Shown: piece by piece, positions 17,203 to 26,373 of the stretch
Layout: every line of letters starts with the position of its first letter
How positions within the stretch are numbered: the stretch's first letter is position 1
Assembly (NCBI RefSeq): GCF_026013545.1
Contig: NZ_JAPDOG010000012.1
Coordinates: forward strand, 62,001 to 126,000
Direction of reading: 5' to 3'
DNA: 64,000 bases
Source of the DNA: Defluviimonas salinarum
Lineage (GTDB): Bacteria > Pseudomonadota > Alphaproteobacteria > Rhodobacterales > Rhodobacteraceae
Position numbers and translations under genes: made by a program
The notes under the pieces: generated by a model
Told to the model about the DNA's origin: nothing
Database searches by the model: none
The model's input: the letters and a program-made list of their open reading frames with translations, nothing else

Positions 17203-18087
17203 ATGATGGGACGCAACGAGACAAGGCTCAACGCTTCGGCCGGCATCGCCTCGGTGGCGGTGGCCTTGATTCTCGTCGCGCTGAAGCTCTGGGCGCTCGG
17301 CGCGACGTCCGCGCTCTCGGTCGCGGCTTCGCTCGCGGACAGCGCGCTCGACCTGATGATGTCGCTCGGCGGGCTGACCGCGATCCTCTACGCAGCGCGC
17401 CCCGCCGACGAGGATCATGCCTTCGGCCATACTTCGGCCGAGGACCTCGCGGCGCTGGCGCAATCGGTCTTCATCCTGATCTCGGGCGCGGTGATCGGCT
17501 GGTCGGCGGTCAACCGGCTCCTGTCCGACAGCCCGCGCGCGCTCGCGGACGAGGGACGCGGCATGGCGGTCATGGTGGTGTCGATCGTGCTCACTGTGGC
17601 GCTCGTGCTCTGGCAGCGCCGGGTCGCGCGCCGGACCGGCAGCCGGGTCGTCGCCGCCGACAGCCTGCACTACATGTCCGATCTCCTGCCCGCGCTCGGC
17701 GCCATCGCGGCGCTCTGGATCTCGCGCCGCTTCGGCGTCGTCGAGGTCGACAGCGTCGTCGCGCTCGCCGCGGCGGTGATGCTGGTCTTCGGGGCGTTCC
17801 GGATCGGCAAGGGCGCCTGGGACGCGCTGATGGACCGCAGCGCCGATCCCGCGCTCATCACCGCAATCGCCGCGATCGCCCGCGACTGGCCGGGCGTGCA
17901 CGGCTTCCACGACCTCAAGACACGGACCGCGGGCAGCCGGGTCTTCGTCAACATCCATATCGAGCTCGACGGCGACCAGTCCCTGCGCGAGGCCCATGCC
18001 ATCGGTGCCGGGCTGAGGCGCCGGATCCTCGAGACCTATCCGCAATGCGACGTGATCGTGCACAAGGACGTGGCGCGGGAGACCTGA
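17203..18087 (+). CDS. Cation diffusion facilitator (FieF type) efflux protein
   Basis: 294 residues. It has six predicted inner-membrane helices between residues 12 and 190 and a cytoplasmic ferredoxin-like tail (GVHGFHDLKTRTAGS, then VNIHIELDGD and the end CDVIVHKD). Metal-site residues of the family are present: D46 and D50 in SLADSALD, H72 and H76 in HAFGH, and SLHYMSDLL in helix V. FieF-type proteins exchange protons for Zn, Fe or Cd outward; the exact metal is not predictable. ATG 17203 and ATG 17206 are both possible, with GGGAG upstream. Confidence 0.9.
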   Translation: MMGRNETRLNASAGIASVAVALILVALKLWALGATSALSVAASLADSALDLMMSLGGLTAILYAARPADEDHAFGHTSAEDLAALAQSVFILISGAVIGWSAVNRLLSDSPRALADEGRGMAVMVVSIVLTVALVLWQRRVARRTGSRVVAADSLHYMSDLLPALGAIAALWISRRFGVVEVDSVVALAAAVMLVFGAFRIGKGAWDALMDRSADPALITAIAAIARDWPGVHGFHDLKTRTAGSRVFVNIHIELDGDQSLREAHAIGAGLRRRILETYPQCDVIVHKDVARET

Positions 18088-18106
18088 GAAACGTGACCGC
18101 CGGGCG

Positions 18107-18134
18107 TTGACTCTGCGGATCGGGGCGTTATAAG
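18107..18134 (+). promoter_or_regulatory. Sigma-70 type promoter of rpsD
   Basis: TTGACT (18107-18112), 16-base spacer, TATAAG (18129-18134). Transcription would begin near 18141, leaving a leader of about 130 bases before rpsD. The leader contains a GCCGCC-TCCG-GGCGGC hairpin shortly before the ribosome binding site. Confidence 0.65.
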
Positions 18135-18273
18135 CCGCCCGTCCCGGGACATCGCGCCCGGGGCTTTCATTTGGTGTTGGTGGACCCCGCAAGGGGAAGC
18201 CTGTCGCCCGAAAGGGAAAGGACAACGCCCTTCATGCCGCCTCCGGGCGGCGCCACAAAGAAGGAGATCAGCG

Positions 18274-18894
18274 GTGACCAAACGCACCTCTGCCAAGTAC
18301 AAGATCGACCGCCGCATGGGCGAGAACATCTGGGGCCGTCCGAAGTCCCCGGTGAACCGCCGCGAATACGGCCCCGGCCAGCACGGCCAGCGCCGCAAGA
18401 CCAAGCTTTCCGACTTCGGCACGCAGCTGCGCGCGAAGCAGAAGCTCAAGGGCTACTACGGCGACCTGACAGAGAAGCAGTTCCGCCGCATCTACGGCGA
18501 AGCCGAGCGCGTCAAGGGCGACACCGGTGAGAACCTGATCGGCCTCCTCGAGCGCCGTCTCGACGCCATCGTCTACCGCGCCAAGTTCGTTCCGACGATC
18601 TTCGCGGCGCGTCAGTTCGTGAACCACGGCCACGTCACCGTGAACGGCAAGCGCGTCAACATCGCGTCCTACCGCGTCAAGGAAGGCGATGTCGTCGCCG
18701 TCCGTGACAAGTCGCGCCAGCTCGCCATCGTGCTCGAGGCCGTCGGCCTCGCCGAGCGGGACGTGCCGGACTACATCGAGGCCGACCATTCCAAGATGAC
18801 CGCGACCTTCGTGCGCACCCCGGCGCTGGGCGACGTGCCCTACGCCGTGCAGATGGAACCGCACCTCGTCGTCGAATACTACGCGAAGAACTGA
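18274..18894 (+). CDS. rpsD: 30S ribosomal protein S4
   Basis: 206 residues, the standard length. It is a primary 16S rRNA binder that nucleates 30S assembly. The start matches alphaproteobacterial S4 ([20 protein letters not shown]) and the S4 RNA-binding domain lies at about 95-155 ([14 protein letters not shown], then [14 protein letters not shown]). The stop is followed by a clear terminator. In many bacteria S4 represses its own operon through an mRNA leader. Here the gene stands alone with its own promoter and a long leader, so autoregulation through that leader is possible but not shown. Confidence 0.97.
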   Translation: MTKRTSAKYKIDRRMGENIWGRPKSPVNRREYGPGQHGQRRKTKLSDFGTQLRAKQKLKGYYGDLTEKQFRRIYGEAERVKGDTGENLIGLLERRLDAIVYRAKFVPTIFAARQFVNHGHVTVNGKRVNIASYRVKEGDVVAVRDKSRQLAIVLEAVGLAERDVPDYIEADHSKMTATFVRTPALGDVPYAVQMEPHLVVEYYAKN

Positions 18895-18912
18895 TCCTTC
18901 GCGGGAGAGTTC

Positions 18913-18947
18913 GGAAAGGGCCGCCTCCGGGTGGCCCTTTTCCTTTT
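18913..18947 (+). terminator. Terminator after rpsD
   Basis: AAAGGGCC stem pairs with GGCCCTTT around a GCCTCCGGGT loop, followed by TCCTTTT. The remaining bases to 19122 hold no supported gene. Confidence 0.8.
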
Positions 18948-19121
18948 CCAGGCCTATGACCGTGCTTGCCGGCTTCGACTTCGAAGCGGCTCTGCGGATC
19001 CCGGGGATCGGAAGGCCGCATCTTGGCGGTAAGTACATTTTTGAAGGGGCAATCGGGGCAGGCCCGTTTGCCATAGATCTCATCTTGGCCCCCATCTCTT
19101 GAAACAAGGGGGAGTAGTTTC

Positions 19122-20525
19122 ATGAGACCTTCAGAGGCCCGGCGGCTGGCAGCACTGGCGGCGTTCTGTGTGGCGTCCACATCGACCGTAACTTCCGCTC
19201 AATCGTCGAGTGCGGGTGCTGCGCTGGTTCCTGAAATCAATCAGATCGTTGAAGCGGACGCGGCCCGGCTGCAGGACATCTTCAAGGACATCCATCAGCA
19301 CGCCGAGCTTGGCTTCAGGGAGACCCGGACCGCGGGTATCGTGGCAGCGGAACTGGAGGCTCTTGGTTTCGAGGTCAAGACCGGTATCGGCATCACCGGC
19401 GTTGTCGGGGTCATGGCGAATGGAGAAGGGCCCACCTTCGCGTTCCGGACCGACATGGATGCGAATGCGGTTCAGGAGGCAACGGGACTGCCGTATGCCA
19501 GCACCCAGAGAGTCACCAACCTGTCGGGCGTCGAGACCTATGTCGCGCACATGTGCGGCCACGATCCTCACACGACCTGGTTGATCGGCCTTGCCAAGAC
19601 GATGCCGGAGTTGAGGGGCCGGTGGTCCGGAACGCTGGTTCTGATAGCCCAGCCCGCGGAAGAGCCCGTGAAAGGGGCCAAGGCCATGCGGGATGACGGG
19701 CTCTATGAGACCCATGCCGTTCCCAAGCCCGACTATTTCCTGACCTTCCATACAGCGCCGTTTTCGACTGGCATGGTTGCCCTGACAAGCGGCAGGAAGA
19801 ACACGGGAACGGACCATATCGCCGTCACCTTCCACGGGTCAGGCGGCCACGGCTCGTCGCCGCATCATGCCACCGATCCGGTCATCATGGACGGAATGGC
19901 GATCGTCCAGTACCAGACCATCGTGTCGCGCATGGCTGATCCGACCGAGACGAGCGTTCTGACGGTCGGCAGCGTGCAGGCGGGCGTCGACAACAACGTC
20001 ATCCCGACAGAGGCCGAATTGAAGCTCAAGTTGCACTATACGACCCCCGAGTTGCGTGAGGTCATGGTTTCCGGCATCGAGCGGATCAGCAACAACATCG
20101 CCTTGAGCTACGGCATCGAAGACGAAGCCATGATGCCGACCATCTTCGAGAAGGGATATGCACCGGTCATCTTCAACGATGCGGAGTGGATGGACCACAT
20201 CCGGCAGGTTCTGACGGAGGCCAAGGCTGTGGACGAAACTGTAAACGAGAGGCGGGTGGTTGAAGGCGTTGCCATCGACGATCTCCAGGTCCCCGGCTCG
20301 GACGACGACTTCCTTCTTTTCGAAGGGCTCGAGGATGTGAAGGGTGACTATATCGGGGTCGGCACGGCCGCCCCCGAGGTCTTCGCCAAGGCGCACGCCG
20401 AAGGGAAGGAGTTCCCGTTCTTCGTGCACGAGCCGAACTACGTCGTCGATCTCGACGCCATCCCGTGGGGAACACGGTTGGCCGCTGTCATTGCGCTTGA
20501 TGTGTTGGGAAAGCCAACCGAATAG
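19122..20525 (+). CDS. Secreted M20 family amidohydrolase
   Basis: 467 residues. Residues 1-26 form a signal peptide ending at TSA-Q, so the enzyme acts in the periplasm or outside. The M20 metal motifs are present: RTDMDA at 109-114, MCGHDPHTTW at 144-153 (usually CGHDGHT), PAEEP at 178-182 and H210 in TFHTAPF. The dimerisation-domain motif GGHGSSPHHATDP follows. Relatives hydrolyse N-acyl amino acids, hippurate or peptides. Base composition is visibly lower in G+C and codon use is more mixed (many AAG, TTG, GTT) than in its neighbours, which suggests acquisition by transfer. No partner gene is adjacent. Confidence 0.88.
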   Translation: MRPSEARRLAALAAFCVASTSTVTSAQSSSAGAALVPEINQIVEADAARLQDIFKDIHQHAELGFRETRTAGIVAAELEALGFEVKTGIGITGVVGVMANGEGPTFAFRTDMDANAVQEATGLPYASTQRVTNLSGVETYVAHMCGHDPHTTWLIGLAKTMPELRGRWSGTLVLIAQPAEEPVKGAKAMRDDGLYETHAVPKPDYFLTFHTAPFSTGMVALTSGRKNTGTDHIAVTFHGSGGHGSSPHHATDPVIMDGMAIVQYQTIVSRMADPTETSVLTVGSVQAGVDNNVIPTEAELKLKLHYTTPELREVMVSGIERISNNIALSYGIEDEAMMPTIFEKGYAPVIFNDAEWMDHIRQVLTEAKAVDETVNERRVVEGVAIDDLQVPGSDDDFLLFEGLEDVKGDYIGVGTAAPEVFAKAHAEGKEFPFFVHEPNYVVDLDAIPWGTRLAAVIALDVLGKPTE

Positions 20526-20682
20526 GAGGTCGTGGTGATCCCGGCCTTGGGGGATCGCCCATGGTCGAGAAAATATCGACACCCGGCAGATGTCCGGCAG
20601 GTCCGTGTGACGGACCAGCTTATGTCGGGGCAGCTTGTTTCCTGCCGCTCGCTGCCGGGCGCAAGGGCTTGTTGCGCCATGC

Positions 20683-20976
20683 TCAGCCGATCCCTTCGAC
20701 GAGAACGAGATTTGCCTCCGCCGAGGCCAGTCGGTGCTTCTTGAGGCGGCGGTAGTCCGGATCCGCGTACCATGCGCGCGCCCGCGCCGTATCCGGGAAC
20801 GCCATCACCACGGTGCGCGGATGCGCCCATGCCCCTTCGAGAACCTCGGTTTCGACCCGTGACGTCACAAGGAGCCTGCCGCCGTGCCGTTCGAAGACCG
20901 GCAGGAACCCGTCCAGGTATTTCTGGTATTCCGCAGGGTCGCGGATGTCGATCTGCGCGATCATGTAGGTGCTCAT
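20683..20976 (-). CDS. DUF1330 family protein
   Basis: 97 residues, the normal length of this dimeric alpha/beta-barrel (ferredoxin-like) family. The conserved start MSTYMIAQIDIRDPAEYQKY, the GGRLLVTS strand, and the signature VVMAFPDTARARAWY followed by DPDYRRLKKHR are present. The biochemical role is unknown. It is divergent from a LysR-type regulator gene 95 bases away, which suggests control by that regulator. The roughly 160 bases between this gene and the amidohydrolase hold nothing recognisable. Confidence 0.9.
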   Translation of the reverse strand: MSTYMIAQIDIRDPAEYQKYLDGFLPVFERHGGRLLVTSRVETEVLEGAWAHPRTVVMAFPDTARARAWYADPDYRRLKKHRLASAEANLVLVEGIG

Positions 20977-21071
20977 GGCCGATCCTCCTCTTCGTCGGCT
21001 TCACTATAGGCCGGCCTCGCCACCGCCGGCCGGGGTGATTTCGCATCGCGGACATGCGACAATGCATGGCA

Positions 21072-21971
21072 ATGCAATGGGATGATCTACGCTTCTTCCT
21101 GACCGTCGCGCGCGCGGCTTCGTTCTCCGCCGCCGCGAAGGAGCTTGGGGTGAACCAGTCGACGGTGTCGCGGCGGCTGGCCGCTCTTGAGCGCCGGCTC
21201 GGCACGCTCCTCGTGACACGCCATGCAACCGGGCATCTCCTGACCCCGGAGGGCAGCGATCTCGCGCAGGCTGCGGAGCCGATCGCGGCGGAGATCGGTG
21301 CCGTCCTGCGCCAGGTCGAAGGGCGTGACGCGCAGCTTGGCGGCGTTCTGCGCGTGACCTGCGTCGAGATGATGATCGACCGCTTCCTCGCGCCGCATTT
21401 CGCCCGCTTCTGCCGCGAGCATCCAGGGCTTGCCCTCACCCTGCAGACGTCGATGCGGCCGCTCGACCTGATGCGCAGCGAAGCCGACGTGGCGATCCGG
21501 GTGTCCGAGAGCCCGCCACCGCCCCTCGTCGGGCGCCGGCTGTGTGACTTCGCCCTCGCCGTCTACGGCGCGACGACGTGGCGGACGCGCGCGCCCGATC
21601 TTTCGCAACCTGACCGGCTCGACTGGATCGGCTGGGCCGATGACGCGGTCAATGCGCGGGTGATCCTCGACGCCTTTCCGGCAGCGCGGATCGCGCACGA
21701 GGTCGATGGCCTCGTGGCGCTGAGCGCGATGGTGCGCGAGGGGGCGGGGATTTCGGTGCTGCCCTGCTACTGGGCGGATCGCGATCCCGGTCTCGCTCGC
21801 CTTTCTGACGCCTTCGTGCCGCGCGGAATCGGGATCTGGGTGCTGATGCATCCCGAGGTGCGCCACGCCGCGCGGGTTCGCGCCTTCGTCGACATGATGA
21901 CGAAGGTGCTGCTCGCCAACCGCGCCGCGTTCGAGGGGCAGTGCGGTCGCGATTCCAGGCAATCCGGCTGA
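21072..21971 (+). CDS. LysR family transcriptional regulator
   Basis: 299 residues. The N-terminal winged helix (WDDLRFFLTVARAASFSAAA, then NQSTVSRRLAALERRLG) is typical, and the substrate-binding domain occupies residues 90-295. ATG codons at 21054, 21066 and 21072 are all in frame; the last gives the start usual for this subgroup and none has a good ribosome site. An inverted repeat TGCAT-GGCA-ATGCA (21063-21076) overlaps these starts and could mediate autoregulation. The divergent DUF1330 gene is the obvious target. The inducer is unknown. Confidence 0.9.
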   Translation: MQWDDLRFFLTVARAASFSAAAKELGVNQSTVSRRLAALERRLGTLLVTRHATGHLLTPEGSDLAQAAEPIAAEIGAVLRQVEGRDAQLGGVLRVTCVEMMIDRFLAPHFARFCREHPGLALTLQTSMRPLDLMRSEADVAIRVSESPPPPLVGRRLCDFALAVYGATTWRTRAPDLSQPDRLDWIGWADDAVNARVILDAFPAARIAHEVDGLVALSAMVREGAGISVLPCYWADRDPGLARLSDAFVPRGIGIWVLMHPEVRHAARVRAFVDMMTKVLLANRAAFEGQCGRDSRQSG

Positions 21972-22021
21972 GCCCGGACTGTCTTCCGGCTGGCGGTTCC
22001 CGAGTCTCACGGGAATATGCT

Positions 22022-22040
22022 ATTGAGAAGCATTTGCAAT
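22022..22040. promoter_or_regulatory. Fur/Mur-like metal-responsive box
   Basis: ATTGAGAAGCATTTGCAAT is a near palindrome (13 of 19 positions) whose core TGAGAAGCATTTGCA matches the 7-1-7 Fur pattern TGATAAT-N-ATTATCA at 11 of 14 positions. It lies 44 bases before the multicopper oxidase start. In alphaproteobacteria this site may be read by the manganese regulator Mur/Fur. Confidence 0.5.
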
Positions 22041-22083
22041 GAGTCTAGACTGCGAGACAGGAAGGGCTACGGCGGAGGGACCG

Positions 22084-23121
22084 ATGTTGCGCTTCACCCT
22101 CGACCGGCGCGGATTTCTCGGCCGCCTGCTCATGACCGGCGGCGCGGGCGTGGTGCCTGTGGCGGCGGCGGCGACCCCGCATGATCACGGGGGCAACGCC
22201 ACCGTTGGTGCCGTCGATCATGCCGCGAACGGATTCGATCCGCACGAGATCCTCACCGACTGGGAGACCGGCACGGTCGAAACCCTGCCCGACGGCCGTC
22301 GCCTACGCCGGTTCGAGATCACCGCCGTCGACCGCGAGATCGAGATCGCGCCGGGTCTGATCTTCCCGGCCTGGACCTACAACGGCCGCGTGCCGGGTCC
22401 GACGCTGCGCGCGACCGAGGGAGAGCTGATTAGGATCGAGTTCATCAATTCCGGCTCGCATGTCCATACGATGCATTTCCACGGAATCCATTCGGCGCGG
22501 ATGGACGGGGTGCCCGGCGCGGGCGAGGTCGCGCCCGGCGAAAGCTTCACCTACGAGTTCACCGCCCGACCGTACGGCTGCCATCTCTATCACTGCCATT
22601 CGCAGCCGCTGAAGCGCCACATCCACAAGGGGCTTTACGGCGCGTTCATCGTCGATCCCGATCCCGACCTGCATCCGGAGGCGCGCGCGGTGGCGGAGGG
22701 CAGGCTGCTCGGCCATCCCCGCAATGCCGAATGGCAGGAGATGGTGATCGTGATGAACGGCTTCGACATGAACTTCGACGACGAGAACGAGGTCTATGCC
22801 GCCAACTCGATCGCCTTCGCCTATCAGGACCGGCCGATCCCTGTAGAGCGAAGCCGCCCGGTCCGGATCTACCTCGTCAACGTGACCGAGTTCGATCCGA
22901 TCAACTCGTTCCACATGCATGCGAACTTCTTCGATTATTACGACCATGGCACGACGCTGACGCCCACCCTGCGCACCATCGATACGGTGATGCTCTGCCA
23001 GGCGCAGCGCGGCATCATCGAGATGAGTTTCGCGGAGCACGAGCCGGGCCTCTACATGTTCCACGCCCACCAGTCGGAATTCGCCGAGCTCGGCTGGATG
23101 TCGCTTCTGGAGGTGTCCTGA
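22084..23121 (+). CDS. Two-domain multicopper oxidase, Tat-exported
   Basis: 345 residues from the ATG at 22084, chosen for GGAGGGA just upstream. Residues 8-30 are a twin-arginine-type signal (DRRGFLGRLLMTGGAG). Two cupredoxin domains follow. Copper motifs are HTMHFHGIH at 128-136, the type 1 site GCHLYHCHSQPLKRHIHKG at 165-183 (C171), HMHANFF at 277-283 and FHAHQSEFAELGWM at 326-339. The second domain lacks the type 1 cysteine, so the type 1 copper is in the first domain, as in type C two-domain laccases and NirK. It probably oxidises a metal ion or phenol in the periplasm. The ZIP gene follows after one base. Confidence 0.88.
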   Translation: MLRFTLDRRGFLGRLLMTGGAGVVPVAAAATPHDHGGNATVGAVDHAANGFDPHEILTDWETGTVETLPDGRRLRRFEITAVDREIEIAPGLIFPAWTYNGRVPGPTLRATEGELIRIEFINSGSHVHTMHFHGIHSARMDGVPGAGEVAPGESFTYEFTARPYGCHLYHCHSQPLKRHIHKGLYGAFIVDPDPDLHPEARAVAEGRLLGHPRNAEWQEMVIVMNGFDMNFDDENEVYAANSIAFAYQDRPIPVERSRPVRIYLVNVTEFDPINSFHMHANFFDYYDHGTTLTPTLRTIDTVMLCQAQRGIIEMSFAEHEPGLYMFHAHQSEFAELGWMSLLEVS

Positions 23122-23122
23122 C

Positions 23123-24280
23123 ATGCAAGGCCGCTGGACCCTGATCCTGCCATTCACCGTCGTCGCGCTGCTCGTTGCGGGCTTTCTGACGCTCCGGCCG
23201 TTCTCGAACCTCACCGCCGGGGTGCCGCCGATCGAGGATCTGACCTTCGAATCCGTTCGACTCGACGAGACCGGGATTCACGCGCTGGTGCGTGCGGCGG
23301 GGTCGGAGCCCGTCGTGATCGCCCAAGTCCAGGTTGATGGCGCGTTCTGGCGGTTCACCCAGACCCCGGCAGGACCGGTTCCGCGTCTTGGCCAGGTGGC
23401 GCTCGACATTCCCTATCCGTGGGTCGATGGCGAGGCCCATCTCGTCACGCTCCTGACCCGGGCCGGCGCCGCGTTCGAGCACGAGATCGCGGTAGCCGTC
23501 AGCACCGCCCCGCTGGCCGGGCCTGGGGTGTTGAGCCTGATCGGGGTCGGGCTGTTCGTCGGGTTTGTGCCGGTCCTCGTGGGCTACGGCTTCGTACCCG
23601 CCCTGCGCGCATTCGGGGGCGCCGGGCTGGATTTCGCGCTCGCGCTCACCTTGGCGCTGCTCGCCTTCCTGCTGATCGACACCTGGTCGGAAGCATCCGA
23701 GCTTGCCGCCGAAGCGCCCGCCGCGCTCAACCCGGTGCCGGCGATCTGGACGGCGGCCCTTCTGACCTGCCTTGGGCTGCTCGCGCTCGGCCGGCGGTCG
23801 GGCCGCGCGCCCGAAGGTATCGAACTCGCTTTCTTCATCGCGCTCGGTATCGGCGTGCACAATCTCGGCGAGGGAATCGCGATCGGCGCCTCTGTTGCGG
23901 TGGGCGAGGTGGCGCTCGCCTCCTTCCTCGTCCTCGGCTTCTTCGTGCACAATGTCTCGGAAGGCATCGCCATCGCCGCGCCGGTTGCCGGCCGGACCTG
24001 GCGCTGGCCGCTGCTTCTCGGTCTCGCGCTGCTTGCCGGCGGGCCGGCGGCGATCGGCACGCTCGCCGGGGTCTTCGCCTTTACGCCGTTCCGCGCCGCG
24101 CTCGCGCTCGCGGTCGGCGCGGGGGCGATCGCGCAGGTGATGTTCGAGATCGCGCGCCTGATGCTGAAACCAGCCGCGGCGGCCACCGGCGAACGGGGGT
24201 GGCGCGCGCCGGCCGCGCTCTACGGCTTCGGCGCGGGGCTTGCGGTCATGTATCTCACCTCGATTCTCGTTGCCGCCTGA
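23123..24280 (+). CDS. ZIP family metal permease with N-terminal periplasmic domain
   Basis: 385 residues. After one membrane anchor (residues 8-25) comes a domain of about 100 residues, probably beta-rich and outside the membrane (GVPPIEDLTFESVRLD onwards). The ZIP membrane part starts near 133. ZIP signatures HNLGEG at 246-251 and HNVSEG at 276-281 are in helices IV and V. The family imports Zn, Fe or Mn. The start is one base after the multicopper oxidase stop, so the two are co-translated. A periplasmic oxidase feeding a permease, behind a Fur-like box, suggests coupled metal oxidation and uptake. Confidence 0.88.
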   Translation: MQGRWTLILPFTVVALLVAGFLTLRPFSNLTAGVPPIEDLTFESVRLDETGIHALVRAAGSEPVVIAQVQVDGAFWRFTQTPAGPVPRLGQVALDIPYPWVDGEAHLVTLLTRAGAAFEHEIAVAVSTAPLAGPGVLSLIGVGLFVGFVPVLVGYGFVPALRAFGGAGLDFALALTLALLAFLLIDTWSEASELAAEAPAALNPVPAIWTAALLTCLGLLALGRRSGRAPEGIELAFFIALGIGVHNLGEGIAIGASVAVGEVALASFLVLGFFVHNVSEGIAIAAPVAGRTWRWPLLLGLALLAGGPAAIGTLAGVFAFTPFRAALALAVGAGAIAQVMFEIARLMLKPAAAATGERGWRAPAALYGFGAGLAVMYLTSILVAA

Positions 24281-24367
24281 CACCACCTCGCGGGGTTGCG
24301 GCAATATCCCGCTGGCCTTGCGCCCGGCGGATCGCTAGAAAGCGCCGACATTGCGCAGAGGCCCGAG

Positions 24368-25453
24368 ATGACCGACCACATCCGCCCGCAGCTGGGGATC
24401 ATGGATATCGCCCTTTACGAGGGCGGTGCGGCGCATGTGGCCGGGGTCACCGATGCGGTAAAGCTTTCGTCGAACGAAAACCCCTTCGGTCCGTCGGACA
24501 AGGCCAGGGAGGCGTTTCAGCGCGCTGTCCACAAGCTCCACCGCTACCCGAACACCGACCACGCGAGCCTGCGGCGCGCGATCGGCGAGACCCACGGCCT
24601 CGACCCGGCGCGGATCATCTGCGGCGTCGGTTCGGACGAGATCATCCACTTCCTCTGCCAGGCCTATGCCGGGCCGAAGGACGAGGTTGTCTTCACCGAG
24701 CACGGCTTCCTCATGTACCGGATCTCGGCGATGGCCGCCGGGGCGACGCCGGTTGCGGTGAAGGAACGGGATCGCACGACCGATGTCGACGCGATTCTCG
24801 CGGCCTGCAACCGCCGCACCAAGCTTGTCTTCATCGCCAACCCGAACAACCCGACGGGCACTATGATCGGCCTGCCCGAGATCGAGCGGCTCGCCAATGG
24901 CCTGCCGAAACAGGCGATCCTCGTTCTCGACGGCGCCTATGCGGAATATGTCGAGGGCTACGACGGCGGCGCGGCGCTGGCGACGGAGCGCGCGAACGTC
25001 GTCATGACGCGCACCTTCTCCAAGATCTACGGGCTCGGCGGGCTCAGGATCGGCTGGGGCTACGGTCCGCAGGCGATCATCGACGTGCTGAACCGGATCC
25101 GCGGCCCGTTCAACCTCTCGACCGCGCAGCTCGAGGCCGCAGAGGCCGCCGTGCGCGACCGCGACCACGTCGAGCGGTGCCGCGAGGAGAACACCCGGCT
25201 CCGCGCCTGGCTTGCCGAGGCGCTGGCCGAGAGGGGAGTTCCGTCGGATACCTCGACCGCGAACTTCGTCCTCGCCCGCTTCGCCAGCGAGGCCGAGGCG
25301 AGTGCCTGCGACGAGTTCCTGCAAACGCAGGGCCTGATCGTGCGCCGCGTCGCCGGTTACGGCCTGCCGCATTGCCTCAGGATCACCGTCGGCGACGAGG
25401 CCTCGTGCCGCCGCGTCGCTCATGCGATCGGCCAGTTCAAGGGGCAGAAATGA
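24368..25453 (+). CDS. hisC: Histidinol-phosphate aminotransferase
   Basis: 361 residues from the ATG at 24368. A class I/II PLP aminotransferase: [12 protein letters not shown] at 32-43, NPNNPTG at 158-164, the aspartate D188 in LDGAYAEY and the Schiff-base lysine K219 in [20 protein letters not shown]. HisC converts imidazole acetol-phosphate to histidinol-phosphate. Alphaproteobacterial HisC next to a prephenate dehydrogenase often also serves tyrosine and phenylalanine synthesis, which fits here because the stop overlaps the start of tyrC as ATGA. Confidence 0.93.
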   Translation: MTDHIRPQLGIMDIALYEGGAAHVAGVTDAVKLSSNENPFGPSDKAREAFQRAVHKLHRYPNTDHASLRRAIGETHGLDPARIICGVGSDEIIHFLCQAYAGPKDEVVFTEHGFLMYRISAMAAGATPVAVKERDRTTDVDAILAACNRRTKLVFIANPNNPTGTMIGLPEIERLANGLPKQAILVLDGAYAEYVEGYDGGAALATERANVVMTRTFSKIYGLGGLRIGWGYGPQAIIDVLNRIRGPFNLSTAQLEAAEAAVRDRDHVERCREENTRLRAWLAEALAERGVPSDTSTANFVLARFASEAEASACDEFLQTQGLIVRRVAGYGLPHCLRITVGDEASCRRVAHAIGQFKGQK

Positions 25454-26373
25454 GCGCCCCGATCTATGACCGCGTCGCCCTGATCGGGCTTGGCCTCATC
25501 GCCTCGTCGATGGGTCACGCGATGAAGAAATGGGGCCTCGCGAGGAGCATCGCCGGCCACGCCAAGACCGAGGCGACGCGCGCCGCCGCACTGGAGCTTG
25601 GCTTTTGCGACGAGGTCTTCGCGACCGCCGCCGAAGCGGCCGACGGTGCCGATCTCGTGGTCCTGGCGGTGCCTGTCGGCGCGATGGGCGCGGTGGCGGC
25701 CGAGATCGGCCCGCATCTGAAGCTGGGCGCCACGGTCACCGATGTCGGTTCGGTGAAGCAGGCGGTGATCGAGGCGGTCGCGCCGCACCTGCGGGCTGGC
25801 ATCGAGTTCATTCCCGGCCACCCGCTCGCCGGGACCGAGCATTCCGGCCCGCGGTCGGGATTCGCGACGCTGTTCCAGAACCGCTGGTGCCTGATCATCC
25901 CCGGCGAGGCCTCGCCCGAGGCGGTCGCGCGACTGCGCGCGCTCTGGGAAGGGATGGGCTCGAATGTCGAGGAGATGGATGCGGCCCACCACGACCTCGT
26001 TCTGGCCGTGACCAGCCACACGCCGCATCTCATCGCCTACACGATGGTCGGCGTGGCCGACCACCTGCGGCGCGTCACCGAAAGCGAGATCATTAAGTAT
26101 TCCGCCGCCGGTTTCCGGGATTTCACCCGCATCGCGGCCTCCGATCCGACGATGTGGCGCGACGTGTTCCTCACCAACAAGGAAGCGACGCTCGACATTC
26201 TCGGCCGCTTCACCGAGGAGCTGTTCATGCTCCAGCGCGCGATCCGGATGGGCGACGGAGAGGAACTGTTCGACTATTTCACCCGCACCCGCGCGATCCG
26301 CCGCGGCATCATCGAGGCTGGCCAGGATACCGCCGCCCCGGGTTTCGGCCGGACAAAGGTGGACGAGAAATGA
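25450..26373 (+). CDS. tyrC: Prephenate/arogenate dehydrogenase
   Basis: 307 residues. The Rossmann loop ([10 protein letters not shown] at 11-20) binds NAD(P), and the family motif [11 protein letters not shown] at 124-134 holds the catalytic histidine. The dehydrogenase decarboxylates prephenate (or arogenate) on the way to tyrosine. There is no fused chorismate mutase or ACT domain. It overlaps hisC upstream and the extensin-like gene downstream by four bases each, so the three genes form one translationally coupled unit. Confidence 0.92.
   Translation: MSAPIYDRVALIGLGLIASSMGHAMKKWGLARSIAGHAKTEATRAAALELGFCDEVFATAAEAADGADLVVLAVPVGAMGAVAAEIGPHLKLGATVTDVGSVKQAVIEAVAPHLRAGIEFIPGHPLAGTEHSGPRSGFATLFQNRWCLIIPGEASPEAVARLRALWEGMGSNVEEMDAAHHDLVLAVTSHTPHLIAYTMVGVADHLRRVTESEIIKYSAAGFRDFTRIAASDPTMWRDVFLTNKEATLDILGRFTEELFMLQRAIRMGDGEELFDYFTRTRAIRRGIIEAGQDTAAPGFGRTKVDEK

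Noticed and set aside
18948-19121. Minus-strand frame with CPDCPFKNVLTAKM-like segment
   Set aside because: The fragment is cut into the rpsD 3' end and lacks a start or known domain; a remnant cannot be excluded but is not supported.
20526-20682. Small plus-strand frame after the amidohydrolase
   Set aside because: It runs into the opposite-strand DUF1330 gene and has no motif; only weak inverted repeats are present.
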